Notes under the pieces: model-generated | Told to the model about the DNA's origin: nothing | Databases searched by the model: none | Seen by the model: the letters and a program-made list of their open reading frames with translations, nothing else | In this document: positions 45,241 through 56,598 of the stretch, in pieces | Layout: each line of letters opens with the position of its first letter | Position numbering within the stretch: the first letter of the stretch is position 1 | Translations under genes and position numbers: made by a program | NCBI GenBank assembly: GCA_947650285.1 | Contig: CANTFL010001451.1 | Location: forward strand, 310,001-374,000 | Length of the DNA: 64,000 nt | DNA from: Hyaloperonospora brassicae | Lineage: Eukaryota > Oomycota > Peronosporomycetes > Peronosporales > Peronosporaceae | Direction of reading: 5' to 3'

Positions 45241-48200
45241 TCGTGTTAGGAGACACCATTCAAAAGTTAATGTCGTTAATTATGATTGTGCATGCTGAAG
45301 TAAGCTTCGCCTTTATACAATGGTTTCGTTTACAATACCTTCATTCTGTAGTCAAATATAGATGCCTTAGTCTATTTATTCATTCTACTCAACTCTCATA
45401 GATCATATTTCGGGGGTCCGAGTGAACCGAACTCAATCGATGATGGATACAAATTGCGATAACATCATATTCCATGATCGTGAAAGAGGGGACATAATGT
45501 TTGCAATATTGACTTCTACGCTCCGCCTGTACCCATTTCTGATGATAACATCTTCGCTAACAACTGGCTTACATCATTAGTTATACTAATTGTTTTGGGA
45601 CTGTCACGATCTTCATATGAGTTACCTGCTGTTTCTCGCTTGTTTATCTCTACACGAACGTACAAGTAATTAGCGATACTAAGTTCTTCTCTGTATGAAC
45701 ATGGCAGAGCTTAAACGTTTGGATTTTGCACATTCCTAATCATGCTCGCCTTACATAGCACATGCATATGGAGATCGTTACGCACAAAATTCATCGCTTG
45801 TCTTGTATCTATTATTACAGTCGAACAGTTGTGTCGCAGCTTGGTGAAAAGTGTCAGTAAATTGGTGCACTTCGATCCGTTTCTTTACACTAAACGAAAG
45901 TGTATAACGCATCGCACTATGTGGATCTCCTATTTCACATCCATATTTAGATCGAAATGATTTTTTTCTGACCGCGAACCGATGTATACCAACCTAGATA
46001 GGACTCCCTTTTCATTATAAATACAAACTTATTCCTTGTAGACGTATCCGCCTATTTGATAACAAATGGGAAAATGGATGGCGTAGATAGAGGGTTAGAA
46101 GATTCTATACGCAGCTTTGTTCTTCATTCAGATATGCATATTTTTCTTACACTGGCTGATGTTGGAAAAAATAATATATTGCATGCGTCAACGGAGACGG
46201 CGCTATTCCTACTTTACGATACTCGATATCCTCGCCTTCATGCGTCTCTTAATCTATGACTATTGAAGCAATGTGTCCACACGCTTGGTAGGGGAGCATC
46301 TGTCGCTCTAGTCGCGCCAGAACTTGTGATGATTTTATATCTCGAACACAGTGCTGACAAAACCGCCTCTACAACTGTCAATTAAATTTGTAGAAGTCTA
46401 CACAGTATGAGGTAATTAGATTTATATTTTCCTATGTTGACACTGAAGGTCCATTGTAATCACAATCTTACTGTCTGTTTGGCTTTTTTTACCTAACTCC
46501 GGTTGTAATGACAACTCGTCCTGCGTTTAGTACGTCACACTCTTCATTGTGTAGCTGCAAACAAATAGCGATTAAGAGAAACAGTACCGGAAGAAAATAT
46601 TGTCCTTTCAACGAGAGAATCGATTGCTGCTATCATAACGCTGCCTTTAATCAAGGAAATTACCTGATTAGGTTCGTACAGACTGGAACAAGGTATATAT
46701 GTCCATCTCCTATTTAAAATGCTATGGAGATGCATTTACACTGGGCAAATTTATGGTATGCGAAGCGCTGCAGAAGCTTTACATCTGGCACCGCAAGACA
46801 TCAATCGAGGCGTATGTTCAGTGTCTCAATCAGCCGAGTCAATCTGGACATCCTGCTGAGACTTGTTGTTGCCCATCATATCAGAATAAAGTGGTGTTTT
46901 ACATTTAGTAGACAGTCCATCCTTCGTACGTACAGACGCGACCTGCGGGGGTTGAATTTGTGCTAATTTTTCGATTCGATAAAGCCGCTGGACCAAGCTC
47001 CTCTATTTCCCTAGAGTCCACCCTATAGCTATTCAGCATCACTCGCGCAGTTGCGAGCTTTGCACCCTCTACCAGATCTTTGTATATTCTATATTCTTCG
47101 CATGATGCATGTGACACACGGAGCTTGAAAGTCGAAGATTTATCGGACGTAATAACAAAAAATAGCTTGAGGTCAAGCGTCCATCCGCGAGGAAACGCTA
47201 CAATTTGCGCCCAGAATCTAGCAATGCATGTAACTTGGTAACCACATCCTAAAATAGTATGCTGGCCGAAATTTCAGATCATGCATAAAGAGACCAGAAT
47301 ATGGACGTAAGCTGGTCAAAATTGTAAATGTTGCCAATCTCTGCACGCTAGATTCCATTTATATCTTGCTGAAGGATATAGCGCCGGTAACGTCTTTTAT
47401 AAGCAAAATCTATGCTTGCATACATTGGTTGAACTTCCGATGTCGCATTAGGCGGAAACACTAAACATAAACAATGACTAGCCGCAGGCCGTCCACAATT
47501 TTAGATGGGCGGGCGCATTGTCGATCAAGCGAAGATTCTTTAGACCTGGTTCTAACTAAATAGGCTAACGTTTGTAATATTAATATCCCAATATGCTGGG
47601 CACTACGTTACAAGCATTCCTTCGTTGCTTTGTAGATAGTGAGAAACAAATCATGAAGAGCTACTCAGTCCCATATGCTTCCATGTTACGCCTGTAAAAG
47701 AATTTAAAATGCTTTTCAGTCTTGTTGTCGTAGCACTGGGGTGAATTGACTCGTCCAATGAAGAAAGAAAGGATATTATCGGGTGCGACAGTTATCGCTG
47801 TTAGGCTACGGTGGTGTGTGTCGAAACATCAGGTATCAGCATACGTTTTTAAAATGCAAGTAGATAACAAACGGTAATCTATGAAATCATTTTTTGTGCC
47901 CCTCCACTTTTCTCTGAGCAATTGTACTATCGTTTCAGACTTCAAAAGTCCTGTGAAAATTAGGTCGAAAATGGTACTTTATCAATACCTAAAGCAACAA
48001 CAAACTTTACCGCCTCACCATGTTGTAAATATCACGAGGTATACCCAAAAAATATATATAACAAATCGTTTTCATCCCAGGTTGCGTCTCGTGCAAAGCC
48101 TCCACATCAATTGATCCACTTTTGCCGCGGATGCGAATAGCACAGAGTGTATGCTCTGGCTAAAAATATGAAGTCATCCATGTAATAAATGGATAGCGTC

Positions 48201-50040
48201 ATCCGGAACTCCAAATGATTCGGCGTACATATCATATGTTGCGCATATCAGATCCCCGGTGAGGCTAACCTCACAATACTGGCACTGAAGCACTCAGAAT
48301 ACTACTGCCTCGTCCATTACTTAGTGCTGGGCAAGGCGCCACTACTTGGCGTTGATGTTGCTCGAGTTTGATGTATCCATCTCAACACGTTTTTAATGAT
48401 GTTGCTGACTGGAGCCTTGGGCACAACATTTGCGAGGTTGATCTCCTTTGTCGTCCAGGCAGCCAAAGACTTATCATCTCTACTGCGGTCGGAATCCTTG
48501 TACTGGCAAATTTGAAGTTATCGAGCATTGATAAGGTGGGCTTGCAACATCTGTGTGTGTCGCACAGAGTGTTACATTTTTTTCTCACACTAAACCCTAC
48601 CCCAGACAAAGTATAGGATGGATACGTGTCTCTGACCTTAAGGCACGACCTAATACAGACTAGAAAACAAAAGGTAAGGAACAATGTCGATAACTTGTGC
48701 GTTCTCTAAGGCTATTTGATCTGCTAGTTTAGAAAAGTTGGTTTGAGAAGGGGTATATTTGGAGGGGGTCACCTTTTGTTGGTTAGGTTTAGAAAAGGTA
48801 GTGGGATAGGTTGTTCTGGTAGATGCATTCATGGTCTTGCCCTTCAATGAATATTTCTATCTACAACAGTTCACGCGTGACACCACTATATATTGATGAA
48901 AAGATTTCGGTGACCTGTAAAAATGTGTGTTCAACAAGATTACTGCTACTAGAGAAATGACTATGTATTTAAAGATATGTTGGTTAAAATCTGTACTAGA
49001 CAACTTAGTGTCTTGAATTAAGCACCGACCACTCCGAAATGGTGATGCCAGTTTCAAAACCCCGCCAACCAAACCAAGGATCTCCTAAATATTATTATTT
49101 AACACACTATTCTTACGGCACCTACCCAGGAATACTGGTGGCATCAAGGTGGCGTCTTAAAGAAGCACAAACCTCCAAAAATGAACAATTGGGGCTATTC
49201 GGAGACGCTGGCTTCCAGTGCATTCGGAAGAAGCGCTTGCCGCGTAGCATGATAGCCACGGACGATTTGTGGGACCACTCCAAGGCGGACAGTGTGGTAT
49301 AGTAGTTAGTCAGATCTGTGGCAATACAGTCTCATTGTAACAACACAACAATCGACGAGCTATTCGGCGCAGTTGGGCTTCTACGTCGGGTCAATTTCCT
49401 TCGCGGTTTTCCCCTTCGGGTTCAGTTGTGGATCTCGCCTAGCTGAATACCTCCAACCACTTAGACTCTTTTCCAAGAGACTGCCTGAGATCAGCAGTTT
49501 TCGTTCTTCAACTCTTGTGACCTCGTACCGATGGGTAGACGTCGCCTTTTTCACGCTTTTCCAAAATCACCGGATGCAGTATACACCCGACTGGAAGAGT
49601 TACGGTGTACTTGGTTAACGACTCACCGTCTCGTCGCTCGACGAGTCTTTGGACAGTGTCGTCTATTAGGTCACTGGCTCACCGTTCGCGAGTCTAAAAG
49701 CGGTACCGTCTGCCGGGTCACCGGCTCGCCGTGCGACGAGACTTGTCTTTCGCTGGAATCAGGTAATGCTCACCCCGGGTTGACTTAACTCTTGGCGCTC
49801 TCAATCGAGACCTCTACAAGCTATTCTCCTTGAGGTCTGACAGCAGGCATAATCCGGCCCACGCAGGGACTTGCCTCAAAAGTGCACACGTGTATTGGAC
49901 ATGGAACGGTCTGCTCTATATTGATTATCTCTTGATCTATTCCTGATTGCAAAAGAAGCCATAGTAATTGTCCTTCATCCCCCTCGTCGACTTATAATAA
50001 TACCTAATGAGATATATCAGCTATCTTATCGCTCCCTCGT

Positions 50041-50170
50041 CGAGTCTTGGCCAGTCGAGTTCTAACTCATCGAGTTTTGGCTCATCGAGTCTTCCCTAGT
50101 CGAGTCTTGTCTCGTCGAGCCTTGTCTCGTCCAGTCTTTTCTCGTCGAGTCTTTCCTTGTCCAGTCTCGA
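50041..50170. repeat. 15-bp minisatellite, eight and a half units
   Basis: Units of the form CGAGTCTTGTCTCGT repeat every 15 bp from 50041 to 50160, with a partial ninth. Later units are closer to each other than the first three. The 15-bp period keeps a reading frame open by chance, so the apparent peptide (SRVLxxR repeats) is not taken as a gene. Confidence 0.85.
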
Positions 50171-53100
50171 TTATTCGACTTCGATGTGTTCCGGATACTC
50201 TCGTCGGGTTCACGACTCCTATAATCAAGTCGAATGTGGGAAATACCACGTTCGAAAACTCCCTACACCACAACAGTGACAAATCGTTATAATACTCATT
50301 ATATATACAGAATGACACGGTGGGTGTGTAGACCCGAGCTAAAAGGGACAGTGACTATAACGGGGATTACACGTCGGTTGACAACCGGTATAAAAGGGTG
50401 GTACACACTTGGGGTGGTACCCCATTAATAATGATATCGAAATACCTTATCAGTATGTAGGGGCTGACGTGTGTCAGCCATAGGAAAAAGATCTTAAAAA
50501 GGGTACCGATGGAGGGTAGTAGTGTCTAGAATAGGTAGGTGAGCGTAAGGTGTCCCTTTACATTATAGGAAATGAAGTCAAGTTCTCCTTTTGATGTGTT
50601 AGAGACACGTGCCTTGCTACAACGTCTTAGGTCTTGTAGGAGAAGTCAAGCCTTGTTCGGGCGAGGACTATTGAGCGCTGTGTGCTGTTGATTCGTTGAA
50701 ATGTTAGATCCCTTGTAGAAAGACCTTGAGCTTTACGCTTGTTGACTCGGAGAGTTGATTTATCTAAGTTGCTCGTTAAGCAGAAAGCCTTCTTCTGGTA
50801 AAGAGCTATAGTAGCTCTGCTACAGTGTCATGTCGTTGGAATTCTAGTTATACCGAATAGACAGCAAGAAATAGAAATTACTACTACAGCCCACGTTTCA
50901 TCACCTTTTGATGTCCTCATGACTCAGAGATGAATGCTGCATACGCGCTAGGAATGCGTCGAGGCTGATAATTTTCAAGCTTGAATACGATATTCGTAGA
51001 CGCCCTCAAAGCATTACAGCTTGCTCGTCGCAATACTCACTTCATAACAGTCGATAACTGAAGCTGGAAATGGCAAGATCGCACGAGTAAGTGCGTTTGT
51101 TGGTAATACATCCAGTTGTTATCGTTTTGCATGTCTTGAAAGCGAAGCTGCTTGGACACTGTCCATGAATTGGAGAAGTGATCCGTTCTCCTACGCCCCT
51201 CCTTTTAGCACAAGTAACACTCATCCCATCTGACAGCAGACATTGCACTGACCATCCACTTAGCCATCAAACACCGTCCACGCGTCGACGTTTCACATTT
51301 TTTCTCATGTACATATCAACAGCAAGATGCTTATCTATCATGGCAACGAAGAGGCGATCAGCGCTCGATTCACCTGGTTGTAGTGAGCACTACATACGAG
51401 TGTGCAGACTACATACTGGATTACTTTATTTGCTGCTACTTCACGTGGGCATGAATGAGCTACAATCGCACGTTTTACTTTCAGTATGGTCTCGATTATG
51501 ATCGATGCTCTAGGATTACAGCATGATCGTCATGTGGCGCCGATCTATTGACTGCTCTTACAACTTCCTGACAGAACCATCTCTTACGAACAAGCGTCAT
51601 TGCTAATTGCGCACAATATTCGATGAAAGCCACAAGCGGACCAGTAGGTACTTCACTTCTCTGTCGCGACAACGCGGCCCCATACACATGTTTTGCCTAC
51701 CCAGACATACCAACGAAAGGCGGTATCAAAGCCTGTTCATTGTGCTGGTATTTTGGCGCCAATCTTGTCGCAAGTGACTCAAACACATTCACGCAACCGC
51801 CCCCAACAAAAGAAAACGCTTTTCGTACGCTCTGACGATCGTCGTTGTTGTACGATCGCGATCACACCGGCACTTTGAAAGATTCGCTTGATCCCTGGAG
51901 AGGCGGAGACGCTCATGGGCACTGACTTGCGCCCGTGTACAACGGACGACCTCCCTGTACTGTCTACTTTACGCCAGCAATATAGTCAGACCGTCAGAGC
52001 ATCGTGCGCTGACCTGTACGATGAACCGTTTATGTTCTATAATATTATGAAATTTTTAAATATTTGTTAGCTTAAAAAGTCTTGTACATCGCACTGTCGT
52101 CCGCGTGTCTTGGACATCTGTCGTGTTGACCGTTCAACAGTCCTAAGATGTTGCATGCGTCGTGTCATTGTTTTAAGCGTGAAACGGCAGGTGGTAGTCA
52201 CACAATCTGGAAGTCGCAAGTCCTGTGCCCGGACACTGCGAACAACAGCTGCTGGAATCTGTAACAATCCCCCACCCTCTCCAAAGCGCCATTCTACACG
52301 GCTTTCTGCTAAAACGTGACCGTGGTTCGTGCTGGACCACGGGCCTTGTTCACGGGTCTTACGACAGCTGCGGTTGTCGGCTCGTCAGTTTTTCCAGCAC
52401 TTGTCTATTCTTGGTAAAGCTAGCCCACTAATACCGAGCAGGCCACGATTTGGTCTCTCGTAAAAGCTGTAGAGCGTTCATGCATATAATCTACCACATC
52501 TTGCGCGTGAAAGGAAGGTATGACCGCCAACTAGATGTGGCTACTGCTCACGTCGAGCGCATGCTGGATGTATGCAGCTAGGCATCGAAGTTTGGGCAAA
52601 GTGCAGAAGGTCACTTACCGACCGTCTTTTGCTTGCGGGCATTTCTGCCATCATGGTGTGTACTTTCCACGTCGGCTTGGTTGCTGGTGCAGCAATCCTC
52701 GCAAACATGTAGACGAAGGAGACGACCGCCTCGTCGATCTACTCTTGCTCACGACTGCCGCAAGTGTCGCGTCAACATTGTTGCAACAAGATCGTTGTTT
52801 ACGGTGAGGTCGAGCAGGATTACACACAGACGAGACCAACCACAAGCGTGAGAGCCGCACCCGACAAGATGTCGACAAGGTGAAGCCCTTCTTGGGTACC
52901 GAGATAGTGATGACGTGGACCGATCTTATCGCCGTGGGTGCGTCGGTGCGCTTTCGTGCATTTCCCAGGGTCCTGATGACGGCATGGCATTTGCGGATAA
53001 CCAAACATTGTCAGAGGTAGAGGCAGTCGAAGTTTGCCGAGGAGTTCGCCACGGCATTCGGCTCGTGTGTGACAGCCTACACGAACCACACATTCAGGAG

Positions 53101-53713
53101 ATGCACGACCGGAGATACGTCCCACTGTTGAGTAACATACAATGGTGCTACTTGTTGGTCCGAGGATGGTAAGTGACTGATTACAGTCGTGGAAGCTTGC
53201 GCCCCTGTGCACAAGAGATGTTCGCTTTTGTGGTAGATAGGATGCTTTGGATGCGTATTGTTATCGCTCTCACATTACAATGATTCAGCATGTGCGATCG
53301 TCCACGTCGTCGACGCTTAACTAACCGCCTCGGAAAGCTGGCATTTCGTTGTGCTGTGCGTGACAAGCAGCAACTTAGAGGGGCTTGGTCCAAACTCTGA
53401 TTGCACATTATTGCACAAACATCGATAGCTCATGGCCGAAGAAGCCACGTCCTGTAGATGACCCTCTGCTTGTGTGGGGTAAATGTAATAATGCCAAGAC
53501 GGCGGCCGTTTTTCTTGCCTACAGCTTTGTGAACTTTATTTCGAGACATCATGCCGTCGGTTTTGCATGCGCCTGCATCCTACATGGTGTAGCTGTCAGC
53601 GTCTAGAGCAACAGTGCATACAGTCATTGCGCTGCACGCTTTTGCCGATCAAAGACATCTTTACACACTAATTTCGTCTGCATTTTTGCTCATCAAAGAC
53701 GATGAAGATGTTT

Positions 53714-53823
53714 CTACGCCGTCAATGGTTTTCTTACGAAAGGCCGACGACCTGATCCACTCGCTGCAACGGCAGAGAGGATCAGGTCGTCGGCCTTTCG
53801 TAAGAAAACCATTGACGGCGTAG
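53714..53823. repeat. Perfect 45-bp inverted repeat with 20-base loop
   Basis: Arms 53714-53758 and 53779-53823 are exact reverse complements over 45 bases. With one G-T pair the stem extends four more bases (53710 with 53827). The loop (53759-53778) can itself form a 4-bp stem, CTGC/GCAG. The flanks differ, so the duplication is confined to the hairpin. A transcript from either strand would form a long stable stem. Confidence 0.95.
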
Positions 53824-54081
53824 GAACATACGAGTCTACAATTCACCTGTGCTGCTCGTCTAGCCATAGCGAAACTGCTAGTAGACGAACGAACGATTGA
53901 GCGACGTGTCTCTGCACGCCAATCGGTGCTCACACGTGTCCGTGCCGACTCTACAGCGTCGTCGGTGGTATACATTTCGCGTATGTGTCTGCTGTCAAGA
54001 ACGCTTGACCTGGACCGAAAGAGTCGCCGACACGTAACCACGAAGGTAAATTGTTGCATGTTGTTGTGTTGTCTTCTTCTT

Positions 54082-54095
54082 CCCCTTGCATGTCC
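54082..54095. repeat. SINE target-site duplication, left copy
   Basis: CCCCTTGCATGTCC matches CCCCTTACATGTCC at 54266-54279 at 13 of 14 positions; the pair flanks a tRNA-like element. Confidence 0.7.
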
Positions 54096-54265
54096 TAACC
54101 GACCCCGGTGGCCGAGTGGCATTGCACTAGAACCGAGACCGGGAGGTACGTGGATTGATACCCGCGCCGGGGCGGTACGATGACACGTCGCCGGAGAGTG
54201 GCTAACAAAGCCGGATGCAGTGGGTCGTTTGCGTAGCCGAATATATCTCAAACCTTCTCTCGCCT
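54096..54265 (+). mobile_element. tRNA-derived SINE, about 170 bp
   Basis: The head GACCCCGGTGGCCGAGTGGC has a textbook pol III A box (TGGCCGAGTGG, 54109-54119) of tRNA-Leu/Ser type. A degenerate B box (GGATTGATACC) and CGCCGGGGC follow; the last pairs with the head as an acceptor-like stem. The rest (to about 54265) has no open frame and no clear poly-A tail. Flanking 14-bp near-identical repeats support retroposition. tRNA-derived SINEs are known from Phytophthora; assignment to a named family needs a search. Confidence 0.7.
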
Positions 54266-54279
54266 CCCCTTACATGTCC
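54266..54279. repeat. SINE target-site duplication, right copy
   Basis: Partner of 54082-54095, with a single mismatch. Confidence 0.7.
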
Positions 54280-54916
54280 CAAGCTTGCTCCTCCTTCTGA
54301 ACAAAACCGCTAGCCTCGTATCGCACTTGCCTTCTCTTGGAAACAAGTATAGGAACTCGATTGCATAAACACTTGCTGTGCTCGACGAGGAGTGTTTCGG
54401 GGGGATTGATCCAACAAGACTGCCCCGCGGTAGCGGTCACTGCTTTCGAGCTGTAAAGGTCCTGCAACCGAAGCTCTCTTGGGCTGTGGTTTACGGGCAG
54501 ACGTCATGCATGCATTGTTTATATACGAGGACAAGCAGAGTCGAGCAGTCTATGTCTCAACGGCCTGTTGCACGCTTTTTGCTCAAGCGTTGCATTGTAA
54601 TCGTGACTTGTGGTACGCTCGGCTTATCGCGTCTGCAAGCCAATGAACAAGACACGATGCCACAAGCTGTGGTATAGCCGAGCACCAGCTGCGACGACTA
54701 CAGTTACTTCCACGGCACGGGATATCCCTGCGACACCTCGAGATAGACCTCTTTCCCGCACGAACCACGCGAACATGAGGTCCACGAGTTTCGAGTACAA
54801 TCAGACGTAAGCACGAAAAAGTCAGTCATGTGCACCGCTAGCGAGGAGGTCCCCTCGTGGATGAGACCTTCGCGCTCAAAGTATTGCTTCGACAAGGGGA
54901 GATGAAACAACAGTTT

Positions 54917-54926
54917 TCATTTCGCC
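54917..54926 (+). promoter_or_regulatory. Possible oomycete initiator element
   Basis: TCATTTCGCC, 38 bases before the phosphatase ATG, fits the start of the oomycete initiator consensus TCATTYYNCA except for the last base. Position and sequence suit a transcription start, but the match is partial. Confidence 0.35.
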
Positions 54927-54963
54927 GGACAATTCCGAGGCAACACTACCTATCTGAGCCCTA

Positions 54964-56598
54964 ATGAGAACTCGCACCGCTCTCAACGTCGCATTGGTGT
55001 GTACGAGCGCCTTGACGTCTGTCTCGTTGGCCAAGTCTGCTGGTTTCAGGGCTTTGGTCAAGAATTTCTTCACGGATGACGACGCCACCGAAGCACAAGA
55101 AGCAACGAAGTACGTAGACGACCGCACGTGTGAGTACAACTGGTTGTCTTTGAGCTGCAAGCCGAAAGACAAGTGCTCTATCCAGTACCAATTCGGTGAC
55201 GTGACGCCCTCCCAAGCCTGCCGAGTGACAGACAACAGCGACCACTCCCGCGACCCGCAGCAATTTCACTTGGCGTTCGCCGGCGAGAAGCCTGGCACCG
55301 GTATGACGATCTCCTGGACTACGTATGGTCCCGTGGACGATCCTGCTGTGTGGATTGGGTCGAGCAAAAGCAACGTCGCGCGGGTGAAGACTGCTAAGAT
55401 TGAAGTGAAGCAGTACTTCAAGACGGAAGACTACACTTTGTTCAGCCACCACGCCGTTGTGACGGATCTCAAGCCAAAAACCGAGTACTTTTACAAGGTG
55501 GGCAGTGCTTCGAATGCGAAGTTCCAGAGTGCTGTGAGTTCGTTCACGACGGCTCGGACTAGTGATGACAAAAGTCCGTTCGTTGTTGCAATCTATGGAG
55601 ACCTGGGCACGGAAGTGAACTCCATTGCAACGAACAAGTACATCAACGGCTTGGACGGCAAGGTCGACTTTATCTACCACCTCGGCGATATCTCGTACGC
55701 CGACAACGATTTCTTGACGGGCAGGACCGCGTTCGGCTTCTTTTATGAGGAGGTCTGGAACAAGTTCATGAACTCGCTCACCTCTGTCATGCGTCGCATG
55801 CCGTACATGGTCGTCGTTGGCAACCATGAGGCCGAGTGCCACTCGCCAACGTGTATATTGTCAACGTCCATGAAGAATCAGCTGGGCAACTACAGCGCCT
55901 TTAACTCGCGCTTTCGCATGCCGTCGCCGGAGAGCGGTGGCGCACTTAGCATGTGGTACTCCTTCGACTATGCGTCTGTGCACTTTACGACCCTCTCGTC
56001 CGAGACCGACTTCCCGAATGCACCGACAAATGCTTACTACACGCAGCGAACGTACGGGAATTTCGGTAACCAGTTGGCGTGGCTGGAGGCCGATCTGAAG
56101 GCTGCCCACGCCAACCGTGCCAAAGTGCCCTGGATTGTTGTCGGCATGCACCGTCCTATCTACACGTTGCGGTCATGCGATGCAAACGGTGTGCCGAACG
56201 ACAAGTTCGAGGCACTAAAAGTGCAACTGGCATTTGAGAAGCTCCTGATCAAGTACAAAGTGGATATCGTCTTCAGCGGCCACGTGCATTCATACGAGCG
56301 ACTGTTCCCGACAGCTAACAGTAAACCGGTCATGGAGGGAGTGTCAAAGGATGGCAAGACGTACACGAATCCAAAGGCTCCCGTCTATGTTGTTGCGGGC
56401 TCCGCTGGCAACTCCGAAGGTTTGTTTCAGTACAAACAGCCTCCGTCGCCAAAGTGGTTGGCTCTGCGGGACACGAACCACTTTGGCACTACGACCATTA
56501 CCGTCACTCGGTCGACGCTTACGGTAACGTTCATTGAGTCTGCCACGGAGAAAGTGTACGACGAGTTCAACATCGTCAAGGACCTCCCGGGAGAATGA
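54964..56598 (+). CDS. Secreted purple acid phosphatase (metallophosphoesterase)
   Basis: Hydrolyses phosphate monoesters at a two-metal site; the signal peptide (MRTRTALNVALVCTSALTSVSLA) sends it to the cell wall or outside. Single exon, 544 residues. An N-terminal Cys-containing segment (residues 55-90) and a fibronectin-III-like domain (about 98-195) precede the catalytic domain (about 205-510). All five metal-binding blocks of plant-type purple acid phosphatases are intact: GDLG (212), GDISYAD (241), GNHEAE (286), GMHRP (394) and GHVHSYER (439). The start is the first ATG of the frame, followed at once by the signal peptide. It is the first convincing gene after the repeat-rich block and lies about 3 kb from the convergent transglutaminase gene. 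No damage is visible. Confidence 0.95.
   Translation: MRTRTALNVALVCTSALTSVSLAKSAGFRALVKNFFTDDDATEAQEATKYVDDRTCEYNWLSLSCKPKDKCSIQYQFGDVTPSQACRVTDNSDHSRDPQQFHLAFAGEKPGTGMTISWTTYGPVDDPAVWIGSSKSNVARVKTAKIEVKQYFKTEDYTLFSHHAVVTDLKPKTEYFYKVGSASNAKFQSAVSSFTTARTSDDKSPFVVAIYGDLGTEVNSIATNKYINGLDGKVDFIYHLGDISYADNDFLTGRTAFGFFYEEVWNKFMNSLTSVMRRMPYMVVVGNHEAECHSPTCILSTSMKNQLGNYSAFNSRFRMPSPESGGALSMWYSFDYASVHFTTLSSETDFPNAPTNAYYTQRTYGNFGNQLAWLEADLKAAHANRAKVPWIVVGMHRPIYTLRSCDANGVPNDKFEALKVQLAFEKLLIKYKVDIVFSGHVHSYERLFPTANSKPVMEGVSKDGKTYTNPKAPVYVVAGSAGNSEGLFQYKQPPSPKWLALRDTNHFGTTTITVTRSTLTVTFIESATEKVYDEFNIVKDLPGE

Larger units (their letters stand above)
38198..53713. other. Gene-poor, mostly AT-rich stretch
   Basis: About 15.5 kb without a convincing gene. 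Open frames are short; those over 100 codons (39542-40063 plus, 41769-42116 plus) have no recognisable domain, and the second is hydrophobic as AT-rich DNA tends to be. Runs of G (about 38272-38282, 42674-42683) and a TATATA run (about 44936-44942) occur. From about 48.6 to 50.7 kb the composition changes and may hold old retroelement debris, including a minus-strand frame at 48650-48847 with MNASTRTTYP. From 50.9 kb the DNA is less AT-rich but still has no gene. Confidence 0.5.

Noticed and set aside
53661..54251. A 196-codon minus-strand frame
   Set aside because: It runs across the inverted repeat and the SINE, so it is a patchwork of unrelated DNA.
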